A stretch of DNA of 64,000 bases from Kitasatospora terrestris (GTDB lineage: Bacteria > Actinomycetota > Actinomycetes > Streptomycetales > Streptomycetaceae). The DNA lies in contig NZ_BAABIS010000001.1 in the NCBI RefSeq assembly GCF_039542905.1, positions 62,001 to 126,000 on the forward strand, read 5' to 3'. Shown here piece by piece: positions 8,353 through 15,995 of this stretch; position 1 is the first letter of the stretch, and each line of letters starts with the position of its first letter. The notes beneath the pieces were generated by a model. That model was given only the letters and a program-made list of their open reading frames with translations. It made no database searches and was not told where the DNA came from. The translations under genes and the position numbers were made by a program.

Positions 8353-8736
8353 TCAGGCCACCCGTCCCGGCGCGGCGGCCAGATACAGGTTGCGTACCGT
8401 CAGGACCACGTCACTGACGGAGAGGCCGGTCAGTTCTTCCATCTGGGCCACGATGCGTTGCTGTACCGCTTCGGCTGCGGAGGAGATGTCGATGGGGTAC
8501 GGGAGATCGACGGTGACTTCCAAGCGGGCTGTTCCCGAGCGGACGGCGGCTTTCGTACGGGCGGCGTCCGCGTGGGGTCGCGGTGCTCCGGTGACGAGGC
8601 CGGTGAGGGCCTCGCGCGCGACCTGGGTGGCGAGCCGGGCCACCACCCGGTCGGGGATCACGGTGGCGCCGCGCTCGGCCGGAGCGGGCAGCGCCACGAG
8701 GCGGCCGCTGCGGGCGGCCGGCGTGCCGGTGCTCAC
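8353..8736 (-). CDS. Asp23/Gls24-family protein (second copy)
   Basis: Translation probably starts at GTG 8736, overlapping the stop of the preceding gene (GTGA) and giving 127 residues. The Asp23 core is visible: GATVIPDRVVARLATQVA, a strand RLEVTVDLPYPIDISSAAEAV and RIVAQMEELTGLSVSDVVL, the usual end of the domain. It lacks the acidic tail of the first copy at 8944-9420. Asp23/Gls24 proteins are abundant alkaline- and envelope-stress proteins in Gram-positives. Overlap with the small membrane protein gene suggests coupled translation. Confidence 0.85.
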   Translation of the reverse strand: MSTGTPAARSGRLVALPAPAERGATVIPDRVVARLATQVAREALTGLVTGAPRPHADAARTKAAVRSGTARLEVTVDLPYPIDISSAAEAVQQRIVAQMEELTGLSVSDVVLTVRNLYLAAAPGRVA

Positions 8737-8915
8737 CTGCGGCTCCGGGTTCGGAACATGTCGCCGATCGGCGTGTCGCTCTCCGCGAGCCAGCCGATGA
8801 ACAACCCGACCGCACCCAGCACAGCCACCAGCAGGAACGCCCAGAAGCCCCCGAAGAAGCCGGCGAATCCCAGGGCGATGCCCGTCAAGAGGCCCGCGAT
8901 TGCAGCACTCATCAT
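8733..8915 (-). CDS. Small two-helix membrane protein of the Asp23 operon (DUF2273-like)
   Basis: This 60-residue protein (ATG 8915, or the adjacent ATG at 8912) is almost wholly hydrophobic: AAIAGLLTGIALGFAGFFGG, then WAFLLVAVLGAVGLFIGWLAE, and a short basic tail RTRSRR. Size, topology and position between two Asp23 genes match the DUF2273-type membrane peptides found in asp23 operons. It probably helps hold Asp23 proteins at the membrane. The end overlaps the next gene by 4 bp. Confidence 0.75.
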   Translation of the reverse strand: MMSAAIAGLLTGIALGFAGFFGGFWAFLLVAVLGAVGLFIGWLAESDTPIGDMFRTRSRR

Positions 8916-8943
8916 TCACTCACCGTCCTTGCGCCCAGGCGTC

Positions 8944-9420
8944 CTACTGCACGCGGCTCTCGGTCTGCTCGTCTTCGTCGTCCTCGGGCAGGTGAACGTC
9001 GTCGACGGTCACGTTGACCTCGACCACCTCCAGCCCGGTCATCCGTTCCACCGCGTCGATGACGCTGGCGCGCACGTCGCCGGCCAGATCGGCGATGGAG
9101 GGCCCGTACTCCACCACGATGTCGAGGTCGATGGCGGCCTGCCGCTCCCCGACCTCCACCTTCACGCCGCGGCTGACGCTGGCGCGCCCGCCGGGAACAC
9201 GGTCTCGTACTGCGCCGAGCGTGCGGGCCAAGCCGGCTCCGAGGTTGTGGACGCCGGGGACCTGCCGGGCTGCGATGCCCGCGATCTTCTCGACGACTCC
9301 ATCGGCGATGGTGGTCTTGCCACGCGACTCAGCCGGCTGGCCCCTGTCACGGGAGCCTCCGAACGTGGGCATCGTTCCCTGGTCGCCGCTGCCACCGGAA
9401 GGGCTGCTGGGATCGGTCAT
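8944..9420 (-). CDS. Asp23/Gls24-family protein (first copy)
   Basis: The start is ATG 9420 with GAAGGA 7 nt upstream; the product is 158 residues. A disordered Ser/Gly-rich leader (1-35) precedes the Asp23 domain: TTIADGVVEKIAGIAARQVPG, KVEVGERQAAIDLDIVVEYG and RMTGLEVVEVNVTVDDVHLP. The tail is acidic (EDDEDEQTES). It is the first gene of the operon and lies 182 bp from the divergent ECF sigma factor gene, so the two transcription units may share a control region. Confidence 0.9.
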   Translation of the reverse strand: MTDPSSPSGGSGDQGTMPTFGGSRDRGQPAESRGKTTIADGVVEKIAGIAARQVPGVHNLGAGLARTLGAVRDRVPGGRASVSRGVKVEVGERQAAIDLDIVVEYGPSIADLAGDVRASVIDAVERMTGLEVVEVNVTVDDVHLPEDDEDEQTESRVQ

Positions 9421-9602
9421 GGTTCTGGTCCTTCGCCTGTCCTGAGAGTGCCCCCGTTCGGGGCAGTCACATGGTTGGACACACCGGGGAGCGCAATCCT
9501 CACGCCGCGAGGAGTGAAATTCGTGGACATGTAAAGGCGCGTTCCAGGTCGCACGCGAGAAGTGGGTACAGCCGCGTGCACCCCTCGCGAAGGGTTTCGG
9601 CC

Positions 9603-10256
9603 ATGGCACCTCGAATGAGCCCGCACCTGTTGGCCAACGGTCTTCCGCCCCCGGCACCGGACCCTGTGCCGGGCCCGGACGTGATCGTCCCGGCCGCGGT
9701 GGGCTCCGACTGTCGTCAACTGCCTGACGACGTCCTGGCCGTCCGAGCCGCCGAGGGCGACCAAGAGGCGTTCTCCACACTGGTCCGCCGTCACACACCG
9801 CGCCTGCTGCGACTTGCCTACCACCTGCTCGGCAACCTGCCCGACGCGGAGGAAGCCGTTCAGGACGCGTTCATCAGCGCATGGCGCCGGCTGGCGGCCT
9901 TCCACCACCGGGCGTCCTTCCACACCTGGATGCACCGGATCACCGTCAACAGCTGCCTGAACCTCCAACGGCGTCACCGCACTCCGCTGCCCCTGCACGC
10001 GATACCCGAGCCGGCCGACCCCGCCCCCAACGGTGTGCCGAGCGCCAGCGCCGAAGCAGACGCGCTCGCCACCGCCCTGCTGGCAGCCCTCGACCGCCTC
10101 CCCCCGCAACAACGCACGTGCTGGGTGCTCTACGAACTGCACGGCCTGTCCTACAACGACATCAGCCGGATCACCGACACCAGCGAGCCGACCGTCCGCG
10201 GCCGGCTCTTCCGCGCCCGCCGAACCCTCCAGGACGTGATGGCGCCATGGCACTAG
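9603..10256 (+). CDS. ECF-type RNA polymerase sigma factor
   Basis: This is a 217-residue protein starting at ATG 9603 (an ATG at 9615 is also possible). Sigma region 2 is at about residues 38-105 (LVRRHTPRLLRLAYHLLGN, then DAEEAVQDAFISAWRRL), joined by a short linker to region 4 (LDRLPPQQRTCWVLYELHGL and DTSEPTVRGRLFRARR). It should direct RNA polymerase to envelope-stress-type promoters. The next gene starts 10 bp inside its 3' end and has a Cys-rich N-terminus, the usual placement of an anti-sigma factor. The Asp23 operon is divergent, a plausible target. Confidence 0.93.
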   Translation: MAPRMSPHLLANGLPPPAPDPVPGPDVIVPAAVGSDCRQLPDDVLAVRAAEGDQEAFSTLVRRHTPRLLRLAYHLLGNLPDAEEAVQDAFISAWRRLAAFHHRASFHTWMHRITVNSCLNLQRRHRTPLPLHAIPEPADPAPNGVPSASAEADALATALLAALDRLPPQQRTCWVLYELHGLSYNDISRITDTSEPTVRGRLFRARRTLQDVMAPWH

Positions 10257-10864
10257 AACCCCGCCCACCGGACGGCCTCCTGCCGTGCGGGCACACCGCC
10301 GGCGCGGCATGGGCGCACGAACCGGACCAGCAGGCCCCCCACTGCCCCCGCTGCCGCCGGGCACGCACCGCCCCGGCCGAGGTACGCCGCGCCGCCCAAG
10401 CGCTCACCACCCGGCCGACCGCCCCGCGCCCGGACCTCACCCAGCACATCCTGACCGCCGTCCGCCCCTACGCCCGCCGCGGGCGACTCCTACCACGCCC
10501 CTCCCGCTCCCCCACCTACATCTGGGAAACGGCCGCCGCCGACGCACTGCGCCGCGCCGTCGACACCGCCACCGACGCAGTAGTAGCCAGCTGCCGCCTC
10601 ACCCCCGATCCCCGAGGAGACGTCACCATCGCCATGACATTCCTGGTCGCCTACGGACTCCCGCTGCCCGACCAGGCCGACCACGTGCGCCGCGTCGCCT
10701 TCACCACCGCCACCGCCACCCTGGGCCTGCCCGTCCGCACCATCGACCTGACCATCACCGACGTCCTTCCCCCACCAGACCCCCGCCGGCCCTCGGGCAC
10801 GGGTCGCGAACACGAACACCACCCCTCGGCCGTTCGCACGTCGCCCCACGGACACCACCCGTAG
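10247..10864 (+). CDS. Cys-rich N-terminus joined to an Asp23-like domain; putative anti-sigma partner
   Basis: This 205-residue protein starts at ATG 10247, overlapping the sigma gene by 10 bp, so translation is probably coupled. The N-terminus has LLPCGHTAGAAWAH followed by HCPRCRRAR, a Cys/His set like a zinc-binding anti-sigma motif, and a helical EVRRAAQALTTRPT. After a basic linker the C-terminal half reads YIWETAAADALRRAVD, DVTIAMTFLVAYGLPLPDQA and VRTIDLTITDVLPP, with the strand-helix pattern of Asp23/Gls24 domains in the divergent operon. I infer a sensor linking Asp23 function to the sigma factor. There is no membrane helix. Confidence 0.7.
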   Translation: MALEPRPPDGLLPCGHTAGAAWAHEPDQQAPHCPRCRRARTAPAEVRRAAQALTTRPTAPRPDLTQHILTAVRPYARRGRLLPRPSRSPTYIWETAAADALRRAVDTATDAVVASCRLTPDPRGDVTIAMTFLVAYGLPLPDQADHVRRVAFTTATATLGLPVRTIDLTITDVLPPPDPRRPSGTGREHEHHPSAVRTSPHGHHP

Positions 10865-10865
10865 A

Positions 10866-10892
10866 ACCGAGGCAGTCCGGTAGCACCTCGGT
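10866..10892 (+). terminator. Hairpin just after the sigma operon
   Basis: ACCGAGG at 10866-10872 pairs perfectly with CCTCGGT at 10886-10892 across a 13-nt loop, two bases after the stop codon at 10864. There is no U-tract, which is common for actinomycete terminators. The stem is short, so confidence is moderate. Confidence 0.45.
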
Positions 10893-10982
10893 CCCTCGTC
10901 ATGGCAGGTGGGATGGCGCCGACAGACGCATCCTGGGCAGAGAGGCCCCAGCTCATGGGTGGAATGTGTCCCGGGAGGCATC

Positions 10983-11200
10983 ATGGCGCGAAACCCGAGA
11001 CCGGCATGGCAGGCACCACCGGGCGCCCGGCCCAGTGGAGGCAGGAACCGGCGCCGAACAGTGAGCTCTTTCAGCTCGCCCACTGATCGGGTGACGGGAC
11101 AAGGCACGACGGCTGGACTCGCCGCTGGGATCGCGCTGACTGGAGACTCGTCAACCGCCAGCCGCACGTCACCCTCTGGAGTCGCCGCTGAAAGGGCTCA
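10983..11200 (+). other. Possible frameshifted N-terminus of the Excalibur-domain gene
   Basis: ATG 10983 has a strong GGGAGG site 5 nt upstream and begins MARNPRPAWQAPPGARPSGG, a proline-rich basic leader like those of Streptomyces Excalibur-domain proteins. The frame runs on past 11200 but turns Arg/Cys-rich. The Excalibur protein is in another frame from GTG 11201. A single-base change between about 11150 and 11200 would join them. This is inference; two independent starts are also possible. Confidence 0.35.
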
Positions 11201-11590
11201 GTGGCCGAGGTCGTGGGCGGTACAGCGATCCTGCTGCTCGGTATGGGGATCGGCACGGCCGGCAAGGACAGCGGAGCAGGCAATCCCACCGGTCCCACCA
11301 CCGTGCAGACGACCGCCACGGTGACGGCGACGCCCTCCGCCGCACCCGCCACGGCCACCACCACAGTGACCATGACCCAGACCCCGACCGCCGCCGGGCA
11401 ACCCCAGCCCTCCGACGGCCAGCAACAGGCAACCACCACCGAGGCGCCGGACACCACCGGCCCCGCGGTGTACTACAAGAACTGCGCCGAGGCCCGCGCC
11501 GCAGGCGTCGCTCCCCTCCACCGGGGCGACCCCGGCTACGCCCCTCACCTGGACCGCGACGGCGACGGCGTGGCCTGCGAAACCAGCTGA
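11201..11590 (+). CDS. Excalibur calcium-binding domain protein
   Basis: From GTG 11201 the product is 129 residues: a short hydrophobic segment (GGTAILLLGMGIGTAG), a long Thr/Ala/Pro-rich linker and a C-terminal Excalibur domain, with YYKNCAEARAAGVAPLHRG and DRDGDGVACETS carrying the DxDxDGxxCE calcium-binding motif. Such proteins sit on the outer face of the membrane or in the wall. AAAGGG 4 nt upstream is a possible ribosome-binding site. The N-terminus may have been shortened by a frameshift, because a well-placed start at 10983 reads a typical leader in another frame. Confidence 0.8.
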   Translation: MAEVVGGTAILLLGMGIGTAGKDSGAGNPTGPTTVQTTATVTATPSAAPATATTTVTMTQTPTAAGQPQPSDGQQQATTTEAPDTTGPAVYYKNCAEARAAGVAPLHRGDPGYAPHLDRDGDGVACETS

Positions 11591-11639
11591 CCGCCTGCTG
11601 CGCGCAATCAGGGGGCGCCCGGTCTGCGGGCAGTTGCCA

Positions 11640-11855
11640 ACCGCCCGCAAAGGCCAGCCGTGCGCCTGTCGTCCGATTCGTCGAAGCAGTCAGCGCCACG
11701 GGGCGAAGTCCTTCGGCAGCTGCCGCCAGGCACACCCCGTTCGCACCACGTAGAAGATCGCGTCCACGATCCGCCGCCGTGGGTGCTTCTCCCGCCGCCC
11801 CTCCTTCGGACCGTGCAGGCGGTAGCAATGGCTCCATCAACGCCCACAGGCGGAT
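11640..11855 (-). pseudogene. IS5-family transposase, N-terminal remnant
   Basis: On the reverse strand one frame reads LWALMEPLLPPARSEGGAAG. A second frame continues EKHPRRRIVDAIFYVVRTG and CAWRQLPKDFAPW, the N-terminal domain of IS4811-type IS5 transposases. The frame change and the abrupt end show a degraded fragment. It lies 20 bp downstream of the acetyltransferase gene. Confidence 0.65.
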
Positions 11856-11874
11856 AGGTCCGCGTGAGCCAGTC

Positions 11875-12558
11875 CTACTGGTTGGAGGGAACCACTGGCC
11901 CCCGGGCGATCAGGACGTCGGCTTCGTGGCGCCAGCCGAGGGAGGAGTAGAGGCGCTGACCTTCCTCACTGGCGATGAGAAGACCGGTACGGGCGCCCTG
12001 GGCCACGGCGGCCTCCGCCAGAGCGCTCATCATGGCGCGGCCCAGGCCGCGCCGCCGGTGCGCCGCGTCCGTCTCGATGCGATCGGCGATCGCATCGGCG
12101 CCGACCACGGCGATGGTGCCGCGCGCCGCCACCTCTCCGGAGGAGTCGTGGAGGGAGACGACCGTGACTGGTCCCTCCGTGCGGACCTCGCGCTCGTACG
12201 GCGCGGCGGGCGCGTGCTGCGGGTGCGCGGTCAGATCGGTCGTCATGAACCACTCGGAACGGTGGAGCAGCTCCAGTCCAGCGGCGCCGACGACGGCTTC
12301 GACGGTGCCCGGGCGCAGCGTAGGCACCGTGAGCCAGGTGGTCTGCCTCGCGGCGGCGACGGCCGCCGCCAGCCGATCCAAGGATTCGGGCTCCTCGTCC
12401 GCACGCAGCGCGAACACCTCGACCTCACGGCCGGGTTGGTTGCAAATGGACCGCAGGCCGTCCCCGGCGGACTCGACCGGCTCGGCCTCGGGCAGGGAGC
12501 GAGCCACGGTCCAACCGTTCAGCCAACGTCGTATCAGCTCTGATTCGATCTTCGTCAT
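11875..12558 (-). CDS. GNAT-family N-acetyltransferase
   Basis: Starting at ATG 12558 this gives 227 residues. The C-terminal half is a GNAT domain: a strand PVTVVSLHDSSGEVAARGTI, the acetyl-CoA loop DAAHRRRGLGRAMMSALAE (R-R-x-x-G-L-G-R) and a closing GLLIASEEGQRLYSSLGW. The N-terminal 110 residues (VFALRADEEPESLDRL; WLTVPTLRPGTVEAVV) probably form a substrate-binding partner domain. It should transfer acetyl from acetyl-CoA to an amine; the substrate is unknown. The reverse frame stays open far upstream, but that part is antisense to the IS256 transposase. Confidence 0.88.
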   Translation of the reverse strand: MTKIESELIRRWLNGWTVARSLPEAEPVESAGDGLRSICNQPGREVEVFALRADEEPESLDRLAAAVAAARQTTWLTVPTLRPGTVEAVVGAAGLELLHRSEWFMTTDLTAHPQHAPAAPYEREVRTEGPVTVVSLHDSSGEVAARGTIAVVGADAIADRIETDAAHRRRGLGRAMMSALAEAAVAQGARTGLLIASEEGQRLYSSLGWRHEADVLIARGPVVPSNQ

Positions 12559-12626
12559 CCGGCGATTAGAGCATGACCGCAACCTGCGGACGGGCGAATG
12601 ACCATCCCCGTCGGGGTTGCGTCCAG

Positions 12627-14034
12627 GGAAGTGGTGTACGGGTTCCACCCGTTCCGGGGGTTTCGTCCCGGTAGCGGGTGTCGCCCGGGAACGTGAGACG
12701 GCCACCGGCTGATTCTTCGAGAACGACCAAGCTCTTGAAGGAGTCACAGCACGATGACCGCACCTGACAGTGTGCCCTTTGCCGCCCTGCTGGAGGAGAA
12801 CCTGGCCTCGGCGAGTCCCGACTTGTTGCGGGCGATGATGAAGACGTTCGCGGAGGCGATGATGTCCACCGACGTCGACCGGGCCTGCGGCGGCGAGTAC
12901 GGCCGACCGGGCGAGGACCGGGTCAACTCCCGCAACGGATACCGCAATCGGGACTGGGACACGAGGGTCGGCACGATCGACCTGGCGATCCCCAGGGTCC
13001 GCTCCGGCTCCTACTTCCCGAGCTGGCTGCTGGAGCGGCGGCGGCGCGCCGAGCAGGCCCTGGTCTCGGTGGTCGCCACCTGCTACCTGCTCGGCGTCTC
13101 GACCAGGCGGGTGGAGAAACTCGCCGAGAGCCTCGGCGTCACGCAGCTGTCGAAGTCGCAGGTCAGCGAGATGGCCAAGCACCTCGACGAGCGGGTCGCC
13201 GAGTTCCGGCACCGCCCGCTCGACCAGGGCCCTTACACGTTCGTCTGGGTCGACGCGTTGACCCAGAAGGTCCGTGAGGGCGGCAGGGTGGTCAACGTCC
13301 ACTGCCTGGTCGCGGTCGGTGTGAACAACGAGGGCCGGCGCGAGATCCTCGGGTTGGACGTCGCCACCAGCGAGGACGGCGCCGGCTGGCCGGCGTTCCT
13401 GCGGTCTCCGGTCGCCCGGGGCCTGGGCGGGGTCAAACTCGTCGTGAGCGACGCCCACGCGGGCCTGGTGGATGCGATCGACGCCACGCTGCCCGGGGCG
13501 GCCTGGCAGCGGTGTCGGACGCACTACGCGCGCAATCTGCTGTCGCAGGTCCCGAAGTCCGCCCAGCCCTGGGTCGCCACCCTGTTGCGGACCGTGTTCG
13601 AACAGCCCGACGCGGACGCCGTCCGCCGGCAGATGGCCACCGTGATCGCCGCCCTTGACGAGCGATTCCCCAAGGCCGCCGAGCACTTGGAGCGCGCCCG
13701 CGAGGGTCTGTTGGCCTTCGCCGTCTTCCCGCGGACGGTCTGGAAGTCGATCTGGTCGAACAACCCGCAGGAACGTCTGAACAAGGAGATCCGCCGTCGC
13801 ACCGACGTCGTCGGGATCTTCCCGGACCGTTCCTCGGTCATCCGGCTGATCGGCGCGGTGCTGGCCGAGCAGAGCGACGAATGGGCCGAACAGCGCCGCT
13901 ACATCGGCTCCGAGATCCTCGGCCGCTGCCGCCTCCACCCGATCGAGGGAGAAACCCCCGACGAGACCGTCCCGACCGCACTCACCGCCTAACCTGAAAA
14001 CGGATCACCGAATGGCCGTCGATACACCACTCCA
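12627..14034 (+). mobile_element. IS256-type insertion sequence
   Basis: The left end carries GGAAGTGGTGTACGG at about 12627-12641 and the right end, reverse-complemented, GGAGTGGTGTATCGAC at about 14018-14033. These give short imperfect inverted repeats around GTGGTGTA. The element is about 1.4 kb and holds one intact transposase gene. I could not see a clear target duplication, so the outer limits are approximate. Confidence 0.65.
12754..13992 (+). CDS. IS256-family (Mutator-type) transposase
   Basis: ATG 12754 follows GAAGGAG, and the product is 412 residues, standard for the family. It opens with the ALLEENLASASPDLLRAMM helix region, then YRNRDWDTRVGTIDLAIPRV, a hallmark of IS256 proteins. 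Acidic DDE residues fit FVWVDALTQKV, LVVSDAHAGL and NPQERLNKEIRRRTDVVG. It moves its own element by a copy-out mechanism. The frame is complete, so the element may be active. Confidence 0.95.
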   Translation: MTAPDSVPFAALLEENLASASPDLLRAMMKTFAEAMMSTDVDRACGGEYGRPGEDRVNSRNGYRNRDWDTRVGTIDLAIPRVRSGSYFPSWLLERRRRAEQALVSVVATCYLLGVSTRRVEKLAESLGVTQLSKSQVSEMAKHLDERVAEFRHRPLDQGPYTFVWVDALTQKVREGGRVVNVHCLVAVGVNNEGRREILGLDVATSEDGAGWPAFLRSPVARGLGGVKLVVSDAHAGLVDAIDATLPGAAWQRCRTHYARNLLSQVPKSAQPWVATLLRTVFEQPDADAVRRQMATVIAALDERFPKAAEHLERAREGLLAFAVFPRTVWKSIWSNNPQERLNKEIRRRTDVVGIFPDRSSVIRLIGAVLAEQSDEWAEQRRYIGSEILGRCRLHPIEGETPDETVPTALTA

Positions 14035-14091
14035 GCGGACGTGACCCCAGCAACCGAAGCTTCTTGCACACGGCAGCGGTGTCCTGGTGCT

Positions 14092-14129
14092 CACTTCACC
14101 AATTTGTTCCTCGCTCGCCAGGTGAAGTG
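14092..14129. repeat. Short inverted repeat
   Basis: CACTTCACC at 14092-14100 and GGTGAAGTG at 14121-14129 form a perfect 9-bp inverted repeat with a 20-nt loop. It lies beyond the right end of the IS256 element, near the end of the degraded reverse gene, and could be a terminator stem or an older IS end. Confidence 0.35.
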
Positions 14130-14202
14130 CTCAGTCACAACGCGCCGAGGGGCACGGCCCGTCGAACGGGTCTGCAACTCCAGGTCCATCCAGTTGAGGC
14201 GT

Positions 14203-14508
14203 TCAGCGCGACCTTCGCCACGCTCTGGCCGCCGCCGACCGGAAGTAGTGCTCGCGCAGGCCGTCCGCAAGGATCTCTTCCTGTTCGGCCTGGGGGGCAC
14301 CGCGGTCGCGGGCGGCGTAGAGTGCCTGGGCGACGCTGCCGGGCGTCCGGAGGTTTCCAGGAACCGTTCGCAGGGATCGTCGATGGAGTCGGGGCCGGCG
14401 TCGAAGCCGAACCTGCCGGAGATGTGGAGCGTGAAACCGTTCGTCCCGGCCGCCTTGCGCACCCGCTGCTTCACCCGCGGCTGTCCGCCGGCGCGGACCT
14501 TTACTCAA
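14203..14508 (-). pseudogene. Frameshifted remnant sharing a conserved block with 16562-16624
   Basis: Two overlapping reverse frames make one plausible protein. One reads GQPRVKQRVRKAAGTNGFTL and then DSIDDPCERFLETSGRP; the other continues SVAQALYAARDRGAPQAEQE and EILADGLREHYFRSAAARAW. The first block at 14424-14486 is 83 percent identical in DNA (52 of 63) to 16562-16624. The family is unknown to me; the composition suggests a DNA-binding protein of a mobile element. At least one frameshift near 14360 breaks it. Confidence 0.45.
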
Positions 14509-14711
14509 TGGCCTTGGCGGCGGCCGTCACCTTCGCGGTCGCGACCGTGCTGCTCGTGGTCGTGGGCGTCTGCACTCAGATCGTCGGCCCCCCGACCGAG
14601 GAACACACGGCCCGCCCCTTCCCGCCGCCGGGCATCGACCGACCGGCCCGGTCTGCGTCCCACTCGTTCGCGATCGCTCGGCTCCTCCCGGCCTCCGGTG
14701 AGGGACGATGA
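14508..14711 (+). CDS. Small single-helix membrane protein
   Basis: ATG 14508 gives 67 residues: MALAAAVTFAVATVLLVVVG and a following VCTQIV form one membrane helix, then a Pro/Arg-rich soluble tail. No clear ribosome-binding site precedes it. The stop lies 4 nt before the GTG of the next gene, so the two could be co-translated. I cannot assign a function. Confidence 0.45.
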   Translation: MALAAAVTFAVATVLLVVVGVCTQIVGPPTEEHTARPFPPPGIDRPARSASHSFAIARLLPASGEGR

Positions 14712-14715
14712 AGCG

Positions 14716-14991
14716 GTGAACACCATCGAGCCGGCGCTGCTGGTCGGCCTCATCGGCCCGCCCGACCACCCGGAGCGGCTGCTGGTCCGGCTCGCCGACG
14801 GCTGGCAAGAGGTCACGGCCCGCCTCGACGACGCCGACGCCCGCACGGTCGCCGCCAGGATCCACCTACGGGCGGAACACTCCCCGGCCTCCGTCACCCA
14901 CTGGATCCACGACGGCCCGCCGATCCGTGTCACCCGCGCCCGCCGCTCCGCCACCAACACCGGCCCGCTCACCTTCGCCGGCTTCGCCTGA
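14716..14991 (+). CDS. Hypothetical protein (91 aa)
   Basis: GTG 14716 follows an A/G-rich GAGGGACGATGAAG stretch. The product begins MNTIEPALLVGLIGPPDHPE and contains RLLVRLADGWQEVTARLDDA and a C-terminal NTGPLTFAGFA. It looks like a compact strand-rich soluble domain. I do not recognise the family. It is the middle gene of three short forward genes with gaps of 4 and 11 nt. Confidence 0.6.
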   Translation: MNTIEPALLVGLIGPPDHPERLLVRLADGWQEVTARLDDADARTVAARIHLRAEHSPASVTHWIHDGPPIRVTRARRSATNTGPLTFAGFA

Positions 14992-15002
14992 CCCCGAGCG
15001 CG

Positions 15003-15248
15003 GTGACGGCCGGCGGCCCTGACCAGCGTCCGGCCCGAAGAGCGACCGCGGCCAAGGAGGACCTGTCCCGGCCGGCCAAGGCGCAACTGCACGAGAAGAC
15101 TGCCCGGTACGAGATCGCGCACCGTTCCACTGTGAGCCGCGGCGAGCTCCAGGAGGCCGTCGCCAAGGTCGGCCGCGTCCTGGACCAGCCGGCCGGGCCG
15201 CTCCCCGGGGCGGGGCGGCATTCGGGGTTCGGGATGCCCGCCGGGTGA
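15003..15248 (+). CDS. Small protein with a Rho-N/SAP-like motif
   Basis: GTG 15003 starts an 81-residue reading frame 11 nt after the previous stop. The core LSRPAKAQLHEKTARYEIAH followed by RSTVSRGELQEAV resembles the helix-turn-helix Rho N-terminal/SAP-type fold (leucine helix, a short turn with R-S-x-x-S, then an acidic helix), which binds nucleic acid. This is a motif-level match only. The tail is Gly/Pro-rich. Confidence 0.5.
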   Translation: MTAGGPDQRPARRATAAKEDLSRPAKAQLHEKTARYEIAHRSTVSRGELQEAVAKVGRVLDQPAGPLPGAGRHSGFGMPAG

Positions 15249-15587
15249 TGGCCGGGATGTACTTCTCGGTACCGGCGGGCATCACGACCGCGCTACGCGC
15301 AGCTGCCAGCGGTGCGCCGCAGCCGCGCAGTGGCGCCTTGCGCCGGCGCAGGCCTGTGACTGCTCCGCCCGGGCGGGCGGCGCCGACAATCACTCTTTGG
15401 CATGTTCAGGAACTGTGGGGGGTGGACAGGACCGGTTCAGGTATGAGCAGAGTGGAGGACCGGCTCCGTCATCGTGGCGGAGTCGGATGCCCGTCGGCTG
15501 TCGCCGCACTGTCTCCCGATCGATCCGGGGTCCGATGCCTCGGCCCACCCCTGGCGGTGGAGCCTTCGGTGGGCTTGGAGACACGTC

Positions 15588-15986
15588 ATGACATCCCAGC
15601 CGCACGACGCCGTTCCCGTCTTCCAGGGACCGGACATCACCGCGGAGATCACCACCGCCACGGGCACCGTGGTGTGCGCCTTCGCCGGCGCCCTGCACGC
15701 CGACAACGAGGAGCACGTCCGCCGCGCCCTGGCCCAGGCCCTCAACCGCAGACCCGCGCTGCTGGTGGTCCACCTGGCCTCCGTCGACCTGTTCACCTCC
15801 AGCGCCCTCAACATGCTGCTGATCGCCCGCCGCCGCGCCACCGCGGACGGCGTGCCGCTGGTGCTGGCAGAGCCCAGCCGGATCGTGCAGCGGGTCCTGC
15901 GGATCACCGAAGCGGACCTGGTCCTGCCCGTGTACGCGAGCGTGGAACGGGCGGTGCGCCACCAACAGCGGTCACCGAGCGTGTAA
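15588..15986 (+). CDS. STAS-domain anti-sigma factor antagonist
   Basis: ATG 15588 has GGAG 8 nt upstream and gives 132 residues. The STAS fold is seen in GTVVCAFAGALHADNEEHV, LLVVHLASVDLFTSSALNML and a C-terminal RVLRITEADLVLPVY. The Ser-Ser pair in DLFTSSALNML is where the phosphorylated Ser of RsbV/SpoIIAA-type proteins lies. Such proteins release sigma factors by binding a kinase anti-sigma factor when unphosphorylated. The ATPase encoded 10 nt downstream is the likely partner. Confidence 0.9.
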   Translation: MTSQPHDAVPVFQGPDITAEITTATGTVVCAFAGALHADNEEHVRRALAQALNRRPALLVVHLASVDLFTSSALNMLLIARRRATADGVPLVLAEPSRIVQRVLRITEADLVLPVYASVERAVRHQQRSPSV

Positions 15987-15995
15987 GGCCGGTGC

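Noticed and set aside
11875-13938. A 687-codon reverse frame that would fuse a GNAT domain to a long N-terminus
   Set aside because: The extra part is antisense to an intact IS256 transposase. The acetyltransferase begins at ATG 12558.
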